Of a DNA stretch of 64,000 nt, positions 17,703 through 26,052 are shown in pieces. The stretch spans positions 62,001-126,000 of the IMG/VR virus record IMGVR_UViG_3300035670_000020; one strand, given 5' to 3'. The position numbers and the translations under genes are program-made. The notes beneath the pieces are model-generated. The model saw only the letters and a program-made list of their open reading frames with translations, was not told where the DNA came from and made no database searches. Position 1 is the stretch's first letter. Each line of letters starts with the position of its first letter. This stretch comes from a virus.

Positions 17703-20700
17703 TAGTAGTTTCCTCCATCAATTGTGTCCGTAGTTGTTAAAAGCCCATCTGTGGTTGTAACAACGATTTGATTAGCTATAGAACCAATTTTACCATCATT
17801 AGTAATGTTGCCATGGGTATGATTATCTAGTGCTACGCCAGTTCCATTAACTAATAATGTAGTAAAATCTCCGCTACTACTTGGAATCCAGTAGTCAGTA
17901 GAGCTATCGTATTGTAAAAATTGACCATGGGTTACGCCACTAATGTTTACATCATGATTATCATCAAGATGACCATAACTAGTTGGTCTTACAAAAATTT
18001 TACCATTACTAGCTGCGTCTAAAATAATAGCTGCTGATATGCTATGCTTAGGCTCAATATTGGTTAATTTACCAGGAATTGTTGGATGGACATAAAGAAT
18101 ATCTCCAGCAACCCAAGTTTCATCTCCAACAGCAAATGGTGATGCTACATTACCTCTAGTATCAATATTATTGATATGCCCAAAATTCATAGCATATCCA
18201 TTATTATTATCGTTTATATCTTCTAGTACTAATCCAATAAATCTTATTTCTCTAATAGTTCCATCAGAAACATATAAGTCTGGTGTTATAATACCGTTAG
18301 AATGAACTCCACTAGCATAAACGACTTGGCCTTTATATAATACAGATCCTGTTGTGTTTCGTATTCTATAAACATTATGTTCGCCAACATTAATAGTAGC
18401 ATCATCTGTTAATGCAATATCCATTGTCCCTTCGGTATCATTCCATCCTATCTGACCTTGGGTAAGAATAGGAGCGGCATCTAGATCTAGTTGAATTTTA
18501 TCAAAAGCTGGCGCTGTTACTGTATTAATCGTAAGAATTCCACTCGCATCAACATAATCAAGATTAATATTATTTCCTGCTACTAAAAAACTATTACCTA
18601 AATTGTCTTGAATATCTTCTAAAATAATATCGACTGTATAAATTCCGCTATTTGAGACGACTGAAATACCACTACCACCAACAATATCTTTAACTGGCAA
18701 TAGACCACTCACAGACGCAGCAAAGTCAGTAATATCTGTTGCTGTGTGAGTATGACCGCTTATACTTACAGGAATATTATTAACAAACAAATTTTCACTA
18801 AAATTACCGGAACCAGTAATGTCTAATGTATATAAAGGAGTGTCTGTGCCTATGCCAAATTTACCGTCATGTGTTAATCTTGCTCTTTCTATACTTCTAG
18901 GCTTAAAAATAATATTTTGATTAATACTACTGTTAGAGATGTGTCCAATGGTAACAGGGCCAGTATATCCCATAACCATTGCTGTGCCGTCTTGATTTCC
19001 AACTTTTACATATGCTCCTGCATCTAAATATAGATTACCAGAATTATCTCCCCTTACTTTGCAGCTTGTATCGGCTATTCCTGTTCCTGTTTTTATGTAA
19101 ATTGTTCCTAAACTATTACTAGGACCCCTAACATACACACTTCCGGCAATATCTAATAGCCCACTAGGGCTTGTTGTTCCAATTCCAATATTTGTTCCGC
19201 TTTGGTAAATTACGCTGTTTCCTAATTCATCTATATCATTAAACTTTGGTAAATATCCAAGAGTACCACTTATAGTTGGAAGCAAGGCTATTACTGATGT
19301 ATCAAAATCTGTAATATCGTTACTATTATGAGTATGTCCGTTTATAGAATAGTCGCCACTAGGCTGTAGTCCTGTTACTTCAATGGTATAAACGTTGTTA
19401 TCCTCGGTAACCGCCACATAGCCACTTCCTGCTACAGAAATAGTTGCTGGAATAGTCGGAAGTAAACCGCTAACTGCGGAATTAAAGTCTGTGATTTCGT
19501 TTGCGGTATGGGTATGGCCCACCAAAGAGTAATCACCGCTAGGCTGGAGGCCACTGGTAGAAATTGTTAAACTATCACCTAAATCATCATAATTCAATAT
19601 AATATAAGAACCAGCAACAAGTAAACTGTTTATTCTATCATCTACTTGTTCACTTGTTAGCCCAAAATCTCCAGTAACACTTACAGTATAATCAGTTCCA
19701 CTATTAGATATATCAATACCGCTTCCTGCTGTCAGGGATGTTATAGGCAATAAACCACTAACGCTACTATTAAAGTCTGTAATTTCGCTTGCAGTATGAG
19801 TATGTCCTGCCAGGGAGTAGTTGCCGCTTGGCTGCACACCAGTTATCGCAATAGTGTAAACGTTGTTGGCAAAGGTAGATGTGGCGTACCCCGTACCAGT
19901 AACGCTCGGAAGTAAACCGCTCGTGGCCGAGTTGAAGTCAGTAATGCTGCTGGCGATGTGAGTGTGTCCAATATCAGATTTTTGAGCTAATCCACTAGCT
20001 ACAGTTGTAGCAAAATTTGGATCATCACCTAAAGCAGCGGCTAATTCGTTTAAAGTGTCTAAAACTGCTGGAGCAGATTCTACCAGATTACTGATTTCTG
20101 CTCTAACAAATGCTGTACTAGCTATTTGATTTGTATTTGTTCCACTAGGTGCTGTTGGTGATGTTGGTATTCCAGAAAAATTAGGACTGATTAGCGGAGC
20201 ATAGTTGATTAATAATCCACTAACAGAAGCGTTAAAATCAGTGATGTCGTTACTAATATGAGTATGATTATCAAGAGAATAGTTGCCACTTGGCTGTAAA
20301 CCAGTTACAAAAATAGTATAAGTATCATTATTAAGTTCTGCTACGGCATAACCACTACCCTCCACGTTAATCTCTGTAGGAAGCAATCCACTTACCGCTG
20401 TACCAAAATCAGTAATGTCACTTGAAAGATGGGTGTGTCCGTCAAGAGAGTAGTTGCCGCTTGGCTGTAGCCCCGTTACTTCAACAGTATAAATGTTCGC
20501 ATCTTCTGTGACTACTATATAACCACTTCCCGCTACTGTAATAGTAGCTGGAATGCTCGGCAACAAACCACTAACTGCGGAATTAAAATCGGTGATTTCG
20601 TTTGCTGTGTGGGTATGTCCTTCGATAGAGTAGTCACCACTTGGTTGTAATCCTGTTACTATAACTGTGTAAGTACTGTTGTTCTCGTTGACTATTACAT

Positions 20701-21136
20701 AGCCGCTACCTTCTACTATAATTTCCGCTGGTAGCAAACCACTTACCGTTATGTCGAAATCAGTAATGTTGCTCGCAGTATGAGTGTGTCCTACTGTTGA
20801 GTAGTTACCACTTGGTTGTACCCCTGTTATCTCAATAGTATAGACATTGTTAGCGAAAGTGGACGTGGCGTATCCCGTACCAGTAACACTTGGAAGTAAA
20901 CCGCTTGTTGCTGAGTTAAAATCTGTGATTTCACTACTGGTATGGGTATGTCCTACTAAACTTATATTGTCTGGAATAAGTAGAGAACCTATTACAGCTT
21001 CAACTGATTCAGTAGCGGCTTCGATATTAATGGATTCAATTGGAGTAGTTACGGCTACATCTATACTGTTTTGCTCAAAAGAGCTTGGTGTAACTGTTAT
21101 AGTATAGGTCTGTTCCGTAACCTGAACCGTACTCAT
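17702..21136 (-). CDS. Long tail fibre with repeated ITDF shaft units, 1144 aa
   Basis: About ten copies of a shaft unit, GHTHTASEITDFNSAVSGLL, separated by strands ending TGLQPSGNYS, occupy most of residues 50-640. A collar region follows with IGIGTTSPSGLLDIAGSVYV and IGTDTPLYTLDITGS. The C-terminal 330 residues (LYKGQVVYASGVHSNGI onward) are a domain seen in other phage fibres. The start is ATG at 21136, overlapping the upstream stop as TAATG. Repeated shaft units fit a long trimeric fibre. Confidence 0.85.
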   Translation of the reverse strand: MSTVQVTEQTYTITVTPSSFEQNSIDVAVTTPIESINIEAATESVEAVIGSLLIPDNISLVGHTHTSSEITDFNSATSGLLPSVTGTGYATSTFANNVYTIEITGVQPSGNYSTVGHTHTASNITDFDITVSGLLPAEIIVEGSGYVIVNENNSTYTVIVTGLQPSGDYSIEGHTHTANEITDFNSAVSGLLPSIPATITVAGSGYIVVTEDANIYTVEVTGLQPSGNYSLDGHTHLSSDITDFGTAVSGLLPTEINVEGSGYAVAELNNDTYTIFVTGLQPSGNYSLDNHTHISNDITDFNASVSGLLINYAPLISPNFSGIPTSPTAPSGTNTNQIASTAFVRAEISNLVESAPAVLDTLNELAAALGDDPNFATTVASGLAQKSDIGHTHIASSITDFNSATSGLLPSVTGTGYATSTFANNVYTIAITGVQPSGNYSLAGHTHTASEITDFNSSVSGLLPITSLTAGSGIDISNSGTDYTVSVTGDFGLTSEQVDDRINSLLVAGSYIILNYDDLGDSLTISTSGLQPSGDYSLVGHTHTANEITDFNSAVSGLLPTIPATISVAGSGYVAVTEDNNVYTIEVTGLQPSGDYSINGHTHNSNDITDFDTSVIALLPTISGTLGYLPKFNDIDELGNSVIYQSGTNIGIGTTSPSGLLDIAGSVYVRGPSNSLGTIYIKTGTGIADTSCKVRGDNSGNLYLDAGAYVKVGNQDGTAMVMGYTGPVTIGHISNSSINQNIIFKPRSIERARLTHDGKFGIGTDTPLYTLDITGSGNFSENLFVNNIPVSISGHTHTATDITDFAASVSGLLPVKDIVGGSGISVVSNSGIYTVDIILEDIQDNLGNSFLVAGNNINLDYVDASGILTINTVTAPAFDKIQLDLDAAPILTQGQIGWNDTEGTMDIALTDDATINVGEHNVYRIRNTTGSVLYKGQVVYASGVHSNGIITPDLYVSDGTIREIRFIGLVLEDINDNNNGYAMNFGHINNIDTRGNVASPFAVGDETWVAGDILYVHPTIPGKLTNIEPKHSISAAIILDAASNGKIFVRPTSYGHLDDNHDVNISGVTHGQFLQYDSSTDYWIPSSSGDFTTLLVNGTGVALDNHTHGNITNDGKIGSIANQIVVTTTDGLLTTTDTIDGGNY

Positions 21137-21534
21137 TATAAACACTCAAGGTTACTAGTATATAAACTATATCTTTTGACGAGAGTAATTTTTCCGTACA
21201 AAACTCTAACAACTATATTGCCTCCGCCCGTATAAAGATCTGTTGGACTTTCCAATTCTAAGTCATATTTGGCAGAATTAAATGTGTAGCCGTTTGTTAC
21301 AGTGGCAGGGATTTGAAATACTACTTCTCCACTTGGTCCACAGGTTAAATTATACAGGGAGGGATCTGTATTTTCTGATGTAAAAACTTGGGTATTTCCG
21401 TCATTTGTTAACCAGCTTATTCGGGCGCACCAATTAGTTAAATCTACCGGATTATTATCTGCGTCATTATAAGTAAAAGTTACGCTATAAGACGAACCCT
21501 GTTCAATTGAAAAATCATATTTACCGGCAGCCAT
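21136..21534 (-). CDS. Tail/baseplate-type protein, 132 aa
   Basis: The opening YDFSIEQGSSYSVTFTYND, then NPVDLTNWCARISW, matches a common phage tail-associated beta-sandwich family (BppU-like upper-baseplate N-terminal type). No enzyme motifs are present. It sits directly before the longest fibre gene and is translationally coupled to it, so it could attach that fibre to the virion. Confidence 0.6.
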   Translation of the reverse strand: MAAGKYDFSIEQGSSYSVTFTYNDADNNPVDLTNWCARISWLTNDGNTQVFTSENTDPSLYNLTCGPSGEVVFQIPATVTNGYTFNSAKYDLELESPTDLYTGGGNIVVRVLYGKITLVKRYSLYTSNLECL

Positions 21535-21558
21535 ATATATCTCCTAATTAAGTTAATG

Positions 21559-21810
21559 TTATTTTGTAGCATTTAACTTATTATACACTATAAGACTGAT
21601 AGCTGCCCCTCCAATACCATAAACAATTCCCGTAGGTTGTATTCTATCATATGAACCTATGGCATATAAAATTGCTCCCCCAACATATGAACCAACAACA
21701 CCAAGAGCTACGGTTTGAAAAAAGCCCATCTTTTCTTCGCCAGGAACTACAGCTTTAGCAATACTCCCAACAAAAATGCCGTATACGCACCATATTAATA
21801 AACTAAACAT
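21559..21810 (-). CDS. GlsB/YeaQ/YmgE-family small membrane protein, 83 aa
   Basis: Three hydrophobic, glycine-rich helices cover nearly the whole chain, with the family's signature order: FVGSIAKAVVPG near residue 14-25, GVVGSYVGGAIL in the middle and GIGGAAISLIVY near the end. This is the transglycosylase-associated/stress membrane family, of unknown activity. It overlaps the preceding gene by 8 bases. Its place in a membrane-protein cassette next to a protease suggests an envelope or lysis-related role. Confidence 0.75.
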   Translation of the reverse strand: MFSLLIWCVYGIFVGSIAKAVVPGEEKMGFFQTVALGVVGSYVGGAILYAIGSYDRIQPTGIVYGIGGAAISLIVYNKLNATK

Positions 21811-22189
21811 TTGCGGCCTCCATTAATGAATATGTGTCTTCCTGACCTAGATTTTCTCCTGTATCTAATATGGCATTCAATAATGACATACTATATTTAG
21901 CATATTGATCTTTGCTCATTTTTTGACGCATTATTTTTTTGATTCTCATTTTAGTAAAATAACCGCGCTTCATTGAAAACATTCTAATTTCTGAACCGTA
22001 AAAATCAGCAGCATCTTTGGCTCCAAAATTACATGTTTTTGATTTATTACATTCTTGTAGTACTCGTATTAAACCAATAATAATACTAATAATCATAAGT
22101 ACAGCGATAAAACTACCAAATTCTTCTTCAGCTGGTATATTAGCTTGCTCTCTTATTTTTTCGGCTAATTTTTTAACGCGTGGATTCAT
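21803..22189 (-). CDS. Membrane-anchored hypothetical protein, 128 aa
   Basis: One hydrophobic helix (FIAVLMIISIIIGLIRVL, about residues 28-45) lies near the N-terminus, followed by a basic, mostly helical soluble part with KMRIKKIMRQKMSKDQYAKY. The family was not recognised. It is in the cassette of small membrane proteins between the papain-like protease and the fibre operon, and overlaps the GlsB-like gene. Confidence 0.55.
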   Translation of the reverse strand: MNPRVKKLAEKIREQANIPAEEEFGSFIAVLMIISIIIGLIRVLQECNKSKTCNFGAKDAADFYGSEIRMFSMKRGYFTKMRIKKIMRQKMSKDQYAKYSMSLLNAILDTGENLGQEDTYSLMEAANV

Positions 22190-22196
22190 ATATTGC

Positions 22197-22598
22197 CTAT
22201 CTTCTATAAATAGTTGTTGGTTTGGCGGGTTTGCTCGGTGCTGGTTTAATGGGACACTTACCTTCTTTGCATTGATCTTCGGATTCCTTTTGTGGAGATA
22301 GAATAATCGGCGGATGCTCTAAAGCTTCTTCTTGAGGAAGATCGCCCGATTTATTATCTGGAACACAATAAGGACACTCTATATCCACAACAACAATAGT
22401 GTCGCCACTTTTAATTATCCCTTTTCCTTTACATATAGGACATTTACTTCTAGGATATTTCTTTTCGATATCGATCTTCCTAGATTTAATCTTAGCTCCT
22501 GCAACAATAACAGCGGCTGTGGAGCCAATACCATAAGCGTTAACAGAAGTTATGCAGAGAATGAGAATTAGGGCGATTTTGAGTAATTTATTTTTCAT
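22197..22598 (-). CDS. Exported protein with DnaJ-like zinc site, 133 aa
   Basis: The start is ATG at 22598, with GAGG 6 bases upstream. Residues 1-22 (MKNKLLKIALILILCITSVN) form a signal peptide. The mature part has CPICKGKGII and CPYC, a CxxCxGxG-type zinc site as in the DnaJ cysteine-rich domain. The C-terminus is Pro/Lys-rich with another CPI. It overlaps the preceding small membrane gene by 11 bases. Function is unknown; a periplasmic or virion-associated metal-binding protein is possible. Confidence 0.6.
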   Translation of the reverse strand: MKNKLLKIALILILCITSVNAYGIGSTAAVIVAGAKIKSRKIDIEKKYPRSKCPICKGKGIIKSGDTIVVVDIECPYCVPDNKSGDLPQEEALEHPPIILSPQKESEDQCKEGKCPIKPAPSKPAKPTTIYRR

Positions 22599-22776
22599 CT
22601 TCGTCCTCTTTTCTAAATATTCTTCTTCTTTTCTTTTTAGGTGGAGTAGGTTCGTCTGGAGGTACGGGTTCATCAACTTTGGGCAAATTAGCTGTAATGA
22701 TTTTTAAGACACCTAATATAAAAGCAGTTATAATTGCTATTAATCTATTGAGGGCGATTTTGTCTAGAATTCTCAT
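22588..22776 (-). CDS. Small membrane protein with basic tail, 62 aa
   Basis: The start is ATG at 22776, preceded by GAGGTG; longer frames run into the protease gene. It has a single transmembrane helix (LIAIITAFILGVLKIITANL) followed by a Pro/Glu linker (PVPPDEPTPPKKKRRR) and a charged end. The layout of one helix plus a polyproline-rich charged tail resembles small lysis or anchor proteins such as spanin-like components, but no lipobox or family signature is present. Confidence 0.5.
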   Translation of the reverse strand: MRILDKIALNRLIAIITAFILGVLKIITANLPKVDEPVPPDEPTPPKKKRRRIFRKEDEDEK

Positions 22777-22795
22777 CGTTACACCTCGTTGTAAG

Positions 22796-23716
22796 TCAAT
22801 ATGTGAAGCCGTAATCTGGAAGTTTTTGTGGTTTGAAGCCGTCGAAATTAGAAAAAGCATATGTTCTACCAGCATTGATCATACCTTGCATAGTTTCTGC
22901 TTTAATCAAAAAACATCCATCTGGTATTGGTCCCCAGGAGGGATGTCCACCCTGACACCAAGCTCCCCAGCTATTAATTATCATAAAATCCATATTTCCT
23001 TGCGTATCGTCACAAGCTCCTACACACATACAATGATTCCAACTACCAGAAGGTTTACAAAAACCTTTTGAATCTCTTTTTGAGCTAAAACCATAATTGC
23101 TTCCAACACTTAAGCCATATCCATTAGCTAGGGCGTCACGAGCTTCTTCTACGGTTTTAATAAGACTAACTGTACGAACCTGATGATCATTAGCAATATC
23201 TATAACTTTATCTGGTACTCCGCGACCACCCCATGAGTTGCCAATTGAAAACTTATATTTTGATAAATCAACTATTCCATCGTAGTTTTGCCTTAATAAT
23301 ATACCACCAACAGTGCTAACAAATTTTGCTGCACGAGCTGGGTCCATTCCTCCACCAGAAAACCCTCTATAGCCATAAATTCCTTCTGTGGCTCCAATAG
23401 AAATATACGCTTCTGGTTCTCCATCTATATCTATTTCTACACAACGCGTTATATCACAAGCATTTCGTGTGCCATGAGAAGTACAGTCTGGTCCGGTTTG
23501 TCTTTCTTTAAAAGCTCGTTTCTTGTCCATTTTTTCATAACTTTTATATGGTACACTTAATTTACCCTTACCTGATTTAGCAATTTTTTTAGCAGCATCG
23601 CCGAAGTATGGATATTTTGAGTGGGTTAATAGTTCTTCATAAATATGTGGTTCGTTAATACATCCGACATATCCATTAGAATACTTTTCTAATAACTCTT
23701 TGGGACTTAATGGCAT
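22796..23716 (-). CDS. Papain-like (C1 family) cysteine peptidase, 306 aa
   Basis: The catalytic arrangement is visible in order: Gln then Cys in QTGPDCTSHGTRNACDI (about residues 72-88), His in SWNHCMCVGAC, and Asn-Ser-Trp in IINSWGAWCQGG, the classic papain triad context. There is no signal peptide. It lies among small membrane proteins upstream of the fibres, so it may be a virion- or lysis-associated peptidase that cleaves host cell-wall or surface protein. That would suit a host with a protein-rich envelope. Confidence 0.8.
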   Translation of the reverse strand: MPLSPKELLEKYSNGYVGCINEPHIYEELLTHSKYPYFGDAAKKIAKSGKGKLSVPYKSYEKMDKKRAFKERQTGPDCTSHGTRNACDITRCVEIDIDGEPEAYISIGATEGIYGYRGFSGGGMDPARAAKFVSTVGGILLRQNYDGIVDLSKYKFSIGNSWGGRGVPDKVIDIANDHQVRTVSLIKTVEEARDALANGYGLSVGSNYGFSSKRDSKGFCKPSGSWNHCMCVGACDDTQGNMDFMIINSWGAWCQGGHPSWGPIPDGCFLIKAETMQGMINAGRTYAFSNFDGFKPQKLPDYGFTY

Positions 23717-23718
23717 AA

Positions 23719-24213
23719 TTATTTACTCCCTTCAACAGCGCCCCAACAAATCGCCCTGAAAGCTTCTACTGCTTTTTTTCTTGATTCTGGTGCTAGAGGC
23801 ACAATATCGTCACCCAAAACACCCTTAACTAATTCATTACATAAAGCCATAGTTTTTGGATATTTATCTTTCATTTTAAGTTCCATCATATGACCACTCA
23901 TACTATTTATTTCCCTAACTTCGCTCGTATTTGAAACAGCTTCTTTATCGCCCTCTAAACTAATAGCAAGAGCAAGATCGCCCATTAATTTGGCGAATTC
24001 AAGAGCATCGCTTTTTCTTGAAAATCCGCCCTCTTCTTTAAAAGTCTCCCCAATCTCTTTTGCTTTTTCTAATAAGATGGGATCAGTAGGAGCCACAACA
24101 TCAATAGCTACTACGTCTGTTTGATTATTATTCCAATTAAGATTAGGATTGTTATATACGCCAAAACCTATTAAAGCCAAAGCCACCCATAATACCATTG
24201 AATTTTTCATCAT
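23719..24213 (-). CDS. Membrane-anchored/exported hypothetical protein, 164 aa
   Basis: Residues 1-22 (MMKNSMVLWVALALIGFGVY) form a signal anchor. The remainder is helical, with EKAKEIGETFKEEGGFSRKS and a later MGDLALAIS segment, and no cysteine motif. It ends 2 bases before the papain-like protease start, suggesting a matched pair, for example an inhibitor, anchor or partner. The family was not recognised. Confidence 0.5.
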   Translation of the reverse strand: MMKNSMVLWVALALIGFGVYNNPNLNWNNNQTDVVAIDVVAPTDPILLEKAKEIGETFKEEGGFSRKSDALEFAKLMGDLALAISLEGDKEAVSNTSEVREINSMSGHMMELKMKDKYPKTMALCNELVKGVLGDDIVPLAPESRKKAVEAFRAICWGAVEGSK

Positions 24214-24220
24214 ACACCTC

Positions 24221-24649
24221 TTATTTTTTGTCTTTGCCGCAAGCGGTTACGCTAAGATGAGGAAACATTTGGTCAGCAATTTCAATAGCTTGATCACAAC
24301 CAGCTTGCACAGCAAGATCACGAGTTTGTTTCCAGCTAACAATTAACTTAAAGAATACATCAGAAGATTCGTTTTTATCGTTCAAACTTACTGGTTTTGG
24401 AGCCGCAAGAATATCAAATATGTCTCCAGACAATGGCTTGGTTTCTACTGGTGTTGTAGTCCCACCAGCAGGTTTAATCTTGCCTACCATATTTGTCACA
24501 AAATCTTTGACAGCGCCCAGCTTGTTTCCGAACAAATACCAGACTGCTAAACCAACACCGCCCAACAACACTAAAGTTTGTCCGTTTAAACTCTTGCTAA
24601 ATTCTTCGAAGTTTTGCGTTGCGAATTCCATACCTGTAGCTAGTAACAT
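24221..24649 (-). CDS. Membrane protein, 142 aa
   Basis: A transmembrane helix (LVLLGGVGLAVWYLFG, about residues 26-41) is followed by a Pro/Thr linker and a helical domain containing a Cys pair (AGCDQA and TACGK). It is separated by 7 bases from the next gene. The family was not recognised. The neighbours (a holin-like gene and a peptidase) suggest an envelope or lysis role. Confidence 0.5.
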   Translation of the reverse strand: MLLATGMEFATQNFEEFSKSLNGQTLVLLGGVGLAVWYLFGNKLGAVKDFVTNMVGKIKPAGGTTTPVETKPLSGDIFDILAAPKPVSLNDKNESSDVFFKLIVSWKQTRDLAVQAGCDQAIEIADQMFPHLSVTACGKDKK

Positions 24650-24679
24650 TTTAATACCCGATACCTTTCGTTAATGTGT

Positions 24680-25123
24680 TTATGTGGTCTTTTTGAAATA
24701 TCCGATTTTATTGAAAGTTGATACTATAACATCAATACTGCTAGATACCATTAACAATAAAATTTTCTTTATATACTTATGAATGAGTCCCTCGAAAATA
24801 GAAGGAATGAGTGGTAGATCTACTGCTATAAAAACAGTATCATATAATTTTTCTATAAGGTGTAACGCTAGGGTTTTTTTATCAGCTCCTACAACTGATT
24901 CGCCCGCATATTTTTCGATAAGGATAACTATTTCACTAGCTGTTCCTTGAAGAATTTTCCATGCTTCATTTATAGCGAGACGCTTTACTTCGCCCAGATT
25001 AGTCTTTATCGTTTGGGCTAGGTTTTGTGTTTCTAGCTTTAGTTGTTCTAGATTTGGTAGTGTTGCTAATTTTTCGAGACTTTCTGGATTTAGTTGATTT
25101 TCGAGGTTTGCTTGTTCTGACAT
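24680..25123 (-). CDS. Hypothetical helical protein, 147 aa
   Basis: A long amphipathic N-terminal half (LEQLKLETQNLAQTIKTNL) is followed by hydrophobic stretches near residues 96-136 that may enter the membrane. GGAG stands 7 bases before the ATG at 25123. The first 125 bases lie inside the 3' end of the holin-like gene in another frame, which is unusual. The family was not recognised. Confidence 0.55.
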   Translation of the reverse strand: MSEQANLENQLNPESLEKLATLPNLEQLKLETQNLAQTIKTNLGEVKRLAINEAWKILQGTASEIVILIEKYAGESVVGADKKTLALHLIEKLYDTVFIAVDLPLIPSIFEGLIHKYIKKILLLMVSSSIDVIVSTFNKIGYFKKTT

Positions 25124-25373
25124 TGGTTTTCTCCGTAGCTTCTTTTTGGGCCACTATTTTTTTTACTTGCATTCTGCCCGCAATATATCTATAAAGAATA
25201 AATAACTGCCCACCTATTAATATACACGATTCTATGCCGTGGGTTGCTATATTTGTTAATTCATCCGTTTGGTCTTTTTCGGAGATTATGCCGGTTAGAA
25301 AAAGGCCCGAAAAAACGAAACTTGATAATACCACCCACCACTCTGTGGTCTTCCATCCAGGTTTATTTGCCAT
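24999..25373 (-). CDS. Holin-like membrane protein, 124 aa
   Basis: PGWKTTEWWVVLSSFVFSGL begins a first transmembrane helix (about residues 10-30) and CILIGGQLFILYRYIAGR is a second (about 50-66), giving the two-helix shape of small phage holins. The C-terminal 50 residues are low complexity and very basic (Lys/Arg/Ser/Thr). This tail is encoded where the next gene starts in another frame, so it may be a by-product of overprinting. A promoter-like GGTGTAT element lies about 35-45 bases upstream. Confidence 0.55.
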   Translation of the reverse strand: MANKPGWKTTEWWVVLSSFVFSGLFLTGIISEKDQTDELTNIATHGIESCILIGGQLFILYRYIAGRMQVKKIVAQKEATEKTNVRTSKPRKSTKSRKSRKISNTTKSRTTKARNTKPSPNDKD

Positions 25374-25404
25374 ATTTCACCCCATATAAATAAAAGCTAC
25401 TATA

Positions 25405-25418
25405 TATGTATACACCAT
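25405..25418 (-). promoter_or_regulatory. GGTGTAT late-promoter-like element before the holin-like gene
   Basis: The minus strand reads ATGGTGTATACATA, matching the GGTGTAT core found in other intergenic gaps in the same orientation as the following gene. It lies 32-45 bases before the ATG at 25373. Confidence 0.5.
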
Positions 25419-25443
25419 AATATGATAGCTTAATATTTGTTAA

Positions 25444-26052
25444 TTATAGAACTGAGGCTTCTCTAAACGCTTGATCCACTTGAGCTTCTGTTAAACCTAG
25501 TGCTGTAGCCATAGGAATTAACCAACTATGTGTACGTTCTATATAAGGAGCATACTCCCACTCTATTTTAACACTATCTCGTGTTGCTTGATCTGCGATA
25601 CTATCAATAGCTGCTTCAATATTGGTCATACTAATTCCGTGTGCTACAAGCCACAATCGAATCTGACGAGCAGAGACAGACGGAGGAATCGAATTTTCGT
25701 CTGGTTGAGGTATTTCAGGCCATGGAATTGGTTGACCTGACACAACAACATCCGGTAAATCTCTCAAAGCTTGCCTATAAACAGCCCAAGCAGACTTAAC
25801 AGCCCCAGATAAAGGAGCATCATTAGCTTGAGTCCAATCTGTTGCTGTTAACACAAGTCCGCGAACATGGCGCATATATTCGGTTTCGTCAGAAGGTGGA
25901 GGGTTTTTGCTGGCTAGTGACAAAACTGAATTAATAAGCCAACCTCCACCATTTTTGACGGCCACAGAACCGTTGTCGAATAAAATTTCAGAGTTGGGTG
26001 AAAGTCCCAAAGCTTCCATATCCTGCCAATTAATTCCAATAAATATGCTCAT
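25444..26052 (-). CDS. Phage tail assembly chaperone-like protein, 202 aa
   Basis: Residues about 62-100 (VRGLVLTATDWTQANDAPLS, then AVYRQALRDLP) match the phage tail assembly chaperone domain, often found as an accessory module in tail or fibre proteins. The C-terminal part (SARQIRLWLVAHGISMTNIE and a later IEWEYAP) is a second known phage module. Its start overlaps the upstream gene's stop by 4 bases. Confidence 0.75.
   Translation of the reverse strand: MSIFIGINWQDMEALGLSPNSEILFDNGSVAVKNGGGWLINSVLSLASKNPPPSDETEYMRHVRGLVLTATDWTQANDAPLSGAVKSAWAVYRQALRDLPDVVVSGQPIPWPEIPQPDENSIPPSVSARQIRLWLVAHGISMTNIEAAIDSIADQATRDSVKIEWEYAPYIERTHSWLIPMATALGLTEAQVDQAFREASVL

Noticed and set aside
21581-21600. 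TTATAGTGTATAATAAG on the minus strand as another late promoter
   Set aside because: It lies within the coding end of the GlsB-like gene (IVYNKL) and precedes no gene at the usual distance.
25384-25396. T4-type late promoter TATAAATA on the plus strand
   Set aside because: It faces away from all nearby genes, which are on the minus strand.
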